The notes under the pieces were generated by a model that searched no databases, was not told the origin of the DNA, and was given only the letters and a program-made list of their open reading frames with translations. A stretch of 64,000 bases of DNA from Pseudomonas iridis (GTDB lineage Bacteria; Pseudomonadota; Gammaproteobacteria; Pseudomonadales; Pseudomonadaceae): contig NZ_JACXXO010000023.1 in assembly GCF_017980685.1 (NCBI RefSeq), positions 17,751-81,750 of the forward strand. Reading direction: 5' to 3'. Below are positions 61,572 through 64,000 of this stretch, one piece after another (within the stretch, counting starts at the first letter, position 1; every line of letters starts with the position of its first letter). Made by a program: the position numbers and the translations under genes.

Positions 61572-62591
61572 ATGAACAATGCCCAATTAAGACTTGAAAA
61601 CACATTAGAAGTATACAAGTCAAAACTTCCAGCAAAGCCCTACCACACAAACGATTACTACTTCGGAAAGAAGATAGGCGCGTTAAACTCAGCCCTTAAA
61701 TCACACCATATTCAGCCTAATTCATTAACTCATAAATATTTTATGATATTTGACTTGGATGGTGATATGAGTGTATTGGATTGGGCAGATAAAGGTCTTC
61801 CTTCGCCACACCTTATTGTTAGGAATTTAGATAATGGTCGTTCGCACATGACCTATATCCTAAATACGTCAATCAAAAACGATGTAAGTGGTCGTTTAAA
61901 GCCTATTAAATACTGTTCTGATATTGAGCATGGGCTAGCTGTCAGGATTGGCGCAGATATGAACTATAACGGGCTTTTAACGAAGAACCCTTTCAAATCG
62001 TCCGCCTACAAAGTCTTTTCCTATGAAGATAAACCCTACGATCTCGATTACCTCAATGAATTTGTAGATAAAGACCTCGTTAAAAAACATAGAGACGAAA
62101 AAAAGAAAAAGAAAATAGAAGATGGATTCGCCTCTGGTAGAAACTGCACACTGTTTGAAAATCTCCGTTTATGGGCATATGCGAATTGGCACAGATGCCA
62201 TCAGACAGAGCTACGCTCAAACATCCTTGAACAAGCGATGGTGTTTAATACGTTTGAGTGCCCGTTAGGTACAAGAGAAGTTGAAACCATTGCGAATAGC
62301 GTCTATCGGTTTATAAGTCGGAATTTCTCCGTAGAGAGGCTTAATGAGTTGAAAAGCGAGAGAGCTAAACAGTCAAGGCAGAAAAGCTCTGCAAATCTAA
62401 TCTATGTCGATGGCAAGCCTTGGGAAGAAGAAGGCATCCCGAAACGCACCTACTACTATAGAAAAGAAAATAATGTGGATGCAGAGCGCCCGGTAGAAGC
62501 CCAAGATAAGCCTTGGGAGAAAATGAATATGAGCCGTAGAACGTATTATAGAAAGAAAAGCCAAGGGCTAATTGAGGTTGGCACTTTTTAA
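61572..62591 (+). CDS. Plasmid replication initiator with primase-type domain (ColE2-like replicase)
   Basis: A 339-residue protein. The N-terminal replicase (archaeo-eukaryotic-type primase-polymerase) region shows YFMIFDLDGDMSVLDWADKG and PSPHLIVRNLDNGRSHMTYIL, motifs of the ColE2/ColE3 Rep family. A PriCT-like helical segment follows (ASGRNCTLFENLRLWAY, TREVETIANSVYRFI), then a basic tail with two repeats of KPWEEE/KPWEKM plus RTYYRKK-type DNA-binding segments. Such proteins make their own primer at a single downstream origin. GAGGAG precedes the ATG. An origin-like repeat begins 12 bp after the stop. Presence in an integrated element suggests a replicating excised form. Confidence 0.82.
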   Translation: MNNAQLRLENTLEVYKSKLPAKPYHTNDYYFGKKIGALNSALKSHHIQPNSLTHKYFMIFDLDGDMSVLDWADKGLPSPHLIVRNLDNGRSHMTYILNTSIKNDVSGRLKPIKYCSDIEHGLAVRIGADMNYNGLLTKNPFKSSAYKVFSYEDKPYDLDYLNEFVDKDLVKKHRDEKKKKKIEDGFASGRNCTLFENLRLWAYANWHRCHQTELRSNILEQAMVFNTFECPLGTREVETIANSVYRFISRNFSVERLNELKSERAKQSRQKSSANLIYVDGKPWEEEGIPKRTYYYRKENNVDAERPVEAQDKPWEKMNMSRRTYYRKKSQGLIEVGTF

Positions 62592-62603
62592 TTTGGCACT
62601 AAA

Positions 62604-62645
62604 GTTGCACTTTTACTATATCAAGGATAATAGCCCCGTAAGGGG
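62604..62645. repeat. Origin-like 42-bp direct repeat, copy A
   Basis: 42 bp identical to copy B at 63437 except one base (CCCCG vs CCCCA). The centre reads TATCAAGGATAATAGCCCC, close in pattern to the ColE2 minimal origin (TATCAGATAACAGCGCCC), and ends with a CCCC/GGGG pair. It lies 12 bp after the replicase gene, the location of ColE2-type origins. Confidence 0.65.
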
Positions 62646-62703
62646 GGCGCATCTTGGCAGGACTTTACAGATGTGCAATAAAATAGCCGATACTCTGAAT
62701 TAT

Positions 62704-63009
62704 CTAAAACCTCCTGCGATCTATCACCCTCTGTATTACTCCTTTGAATGCTCCCCATATAGGAACTTCATATCTAATGCTTTGAACCAATATGGTTCTA
62801 GCATATTTTTTATGACTTTCACAAATCTTAGAGATCGCATCCAGCTTTATGCCAATGTCTTGCTGGTTATGCATCGTGGGGTTAAACGAAAGAAGAAACT
62901 CCAAGGCTTTAATTCCTTCAAGTTTATCTGTCACTATCAAATCTTCAAGCGCACGCAGGGACATGTGTATTTCATGTATGGCGAGTTCGTAATCGCAACT
63001 TCCTTTCAT
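62704..63009 (-). CDS. Small protein, paralogue 1 of a tandem pair
   Basis: A 101-residue soluble protein of unknown function. It shares with the next gene the segment KLEGIKALEFLLSFNP and QSIRYEVPIWGAF near the C-terminus. Start taken at the ATG at 63009, which lines up with the start of the paralogue; an ATG seven codons upstream also exists. It follows the second paralogue by 29 bp on the same strand, so the two form an operon between the two 42-bp repeats. Not recognised as an antitoxin or defence protein. Confidence 0.7.
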   Translation of the reverse strand: MKGSCDYELAIHEIHMSLRALEDLIVTDKLEGIKALEFLLSFNPTMHNQQDIGIKLDAISKICESHKKYARTILVQSIRYEVPIWGAFKGVIQRVIDRRRF

Positions 63010-63038
63010 CTCACGCCCTTCCTTGGTCAAAGGGTAAC

Positions 63039-63335
63039 TTATATGTACAATATTTTTTTGATTCTATCCCTGTAAGTCGTCCATACAGGAATTTCTAAGG
63101 ATATGCTCTGCTCCAAAATAATGCGAGCATGAGGCTCGCACTGCTCATTCAGAATGCGCAAGGCACCAACTTTGATACTTAAATCGCTTTGATCGCATAT
63201 GCTTGGGTTAAATGATAGTAGAAATTCTAAGATTTTACCTCCTTCAAGCCTGTTTGTTAAAGCTATCTCTTCCAAGGCTTGCATCGCGTCATTAATCCGA
63301 TTTACTGCACTCTCAAAATCAGTTGCTTTATCCAT
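63039..63335 (-). CDS. Small protein, paralogue 2 of a tandem pair
   Basis: A 98-residue protein with RLEGGKILEFLLSFNPSICD and EQSISLEIPVWTTYRD in positions matching paralogue 1. Predicted mostly helical. ATG at 63335 behind AAGGGA. First gene of the pair. Function unknown; duplication within the element is the notable point. Confidence 0.7.
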   Translation of the reverse strand: MDKATDFESAVNRINDAMQALEEIALTNRLEGGKILEFLLSFNPSICDQSDLSIKVGALRILNEQCEPHARIILEQSISLEIPVWTTYRDRIKKILYI

Positions 63336-63436
63336 AGAAGCATCCCTTTTTCGACATGATAAATCTATATTCACTTTTTTCGGTTGTCAAATTTTGATTT
63401 ACCGATAGCAGTCGCACCAAGTTGGCGCGGACAAAT

Positions 63437-63478
63437 GTTGCACTTTTACTATATCAAGGATAATAGCCCCATAAGGGG
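63437..63478. repeat. Origin-like 42-bp direct repeat, copy B
   Basis: Same orientation as copy A, one base different, 833 bp away. No replicase gene is adjacent. Between the copies lie the two paralogous small genes. Confidence 0.65.
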
Positions 63479-63532
63479 AAGTGACTTGGTAAGGCATCCC
63501 TCAATATGCATTTATAATTTCAGGCAAACAAA

Positions 63533-63550
63533 AAGCCCAATCAAGGGCTT
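63533..63550 (-). terminator. Terminator of the pilin-like frame
   Basis: On the minus strand AAGCCC-TTGATT-GGGCTT is followed by TTTTGTTTG. It lies 18 bp after the pilin-like stop. Confidence 0.8.
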
Positions 63551-63567
63551 GGTTTATTACTTGGCAA

Positions 63568-63972
63568 TTAACTATTGGTATTTGCTCTAACGAAAGCTAG
63601 ATCTATGGTTCCAGTACCATTTGAGCCACATAGAGCAACAACATCAGTTATTGTGTAATCTTTATCATACGTTACGGTATTGACGCTATCCCAGCCTACC
63701 GCTTTTTGTGCTCTGATAATATTGGCACAAACTTCGCCATTTGGAACATGAGTATAGGTTACTGTGAACGAACTAGGACTTTCTCCTGTTATATCAATCG
63801 TCCCGCCAAACACGTTGCTAATGCTTGAGCCATCGCTAGATACTTTTACGCTTTTAGGGTAGATACCAAGCTTTAGGGAAGGTCTGAAGTACCCACCGAT
63901 TTTTGAGGCCCTCGCTGCTTGAGGTTCAAAAAATCCAAGTCGGCCGAAAAACAGACCCTTCTTGTCTTTAAT
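63568..63972 (-). pseudogene. Type IVb pilin (PilS-like) C-terminal fragment
   Basis: An open frame reads from the stop at 63568 back to 63972, where an in-frame stop (TGA at 63975-63973) precedes it. The C-terminal part has NVFGGTIDITGESPSSFTVT, YTHVPNGEVCANII and a second cysteine (VALCGSNGTG), the disulfide-loop end of PilS/PilV-type prepilins. The N-terminal helix with G-F/prepilin peptidase site is missing; instead the frame begins IKDKKGLFFGRLGFFEPQAA. No good start codon is seen (a GTG at 63813 is inside the fold). It may be a truncated gene or a shufflon-like silent cassette. The window edge prevents a decision. Confidence 0.55.
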
Positions 63973-64000
63973 TCACGGCTCTTTCCTCTGATCGTGCTGT

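Larger units (their letters stand above)
56015..64000. mobile_element. Integrative and mobilizable element with serine recombinase, relaxase and plasmid-type replicase; right end beyond the window
   Basis: Content changes abruptly at the kinase junction: AT-rich, different codon use, and genes for a large serine recombinase, EAL phosphodiesterase, relaxase, replication initiator, paired small proteins and a pilin fragment. Noncoding structures fit transfer and replication: an oriT-like inverted repeat before the relaxase gene and two copies of an origin-like 42-bp sequence after the replicase gene. No type IV secretion gene is seen in the part present. The element is therefore an IME, or the left part of a larger ICE or integrated plasmid. 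Confidence 0.82.

Noticed and set aside
62604..63478. 42-bp direct repeats as ends of an insertion sequence
   Set aside because: They are direct, no transposase gene lies between, and copy A fits an origin position.
56015..64000. Prophage
   Set aside because: No capsid, tail, terminase or lysis genes seen; relaxase and replicase point to a mobilizable element.

Overview
The window reads as chromosome of a fluorescent Pseudomonas (P. fluorescens group). Three things suggest this: a complete pyoverdine chromophore NRPS (PvdL) with the sigma factor PvdS and exact PvdS-type promoters, an acyclic-terpene (atu) catabolic operon, and short GATCGCAGC-type and GCGAGCAGGCTCGC-type interspersed palindromes typical of this group. 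GC content is high up to about 56 kb and then falls sharply in the last 8 kb, which is a mobile element.

Layout. 1-0.4 kb: start of pvdH (minus strand) with an iron-starvation box. 0.4-7.5 kb: a GNAT gene, a two-component pair (DsbRS-like), a hemopexin-repeat protein and the dsbD-dsbE-dsbG thiol-redox operon. 7.5-23.6 kb: an alpha/beta hydrolase, the 13-kb pvdL, pvdS with a Fur-type promoter, and a PvdS-controlled hydroxyornithine-acetylase-like gene. 23.6-33.7 kb: a periplasmic binding protein, then atuR and atuABCDEF, with two near-identical palindromic operators between atuR and atuA. 33.7-53 kb: core housekeeping and signalling genes: exonuclease, ppnP, MOSC protein, cheV, a NarL-type two-component pair, a YegS-like lipid kinase, moeA-moaB and mobA, a pseudouridine synthase, an SOS-box gene, a Kef-type antiporter, an Amt transporter, a YqjD/E/K-like trio, an EAL protein and dgt.

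53.2-64 kb is the most unusual part. A BvgA-like regulator is followed by a BvgS-like hybrid sensor kinase whose reading frame is cut inside its H-box (after ...SHEIRTPMNA) by an AT-rich element. The element starts with a large serine recombinase and also carries a CSS-type EAL phosphodiesterase, a hairpin cluster, a 13-copy octanucleotide array, a strong oriT-like inverted repeat, a Mob-type relaxase, and a ColE2-like/primase-type replication initiator. Two 42-bp copies of a putative replication origin differ at one base and flank a pair of paralogous small genes. A type IVb pilin C-terminal fragment lies near the window edge. The other end of the element and the rest of the kinase are not in the window. 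I interpret it as an integrative and mobilizable, possibly self-replicating, element that targets the conserved H-box of hybrid kinases.

How the genes work together: Fur would repress pvdS under iron sufficiency. When iron is scarce, PvdS drives pvdH (diaminobutyrate supply), pvdL (acyl-Glu-Tyr-Dab chromophore precursor) and the acetylase gene through TAAAT-N16-CGT-type promoters. AtuR would repress the atu operon, which converts citronellyl/geranyl-CoA to carboxylated intermediates. The DsbR-like regulator probably controls the dsbDEG operon through a CGGTTAATC direct repeat.
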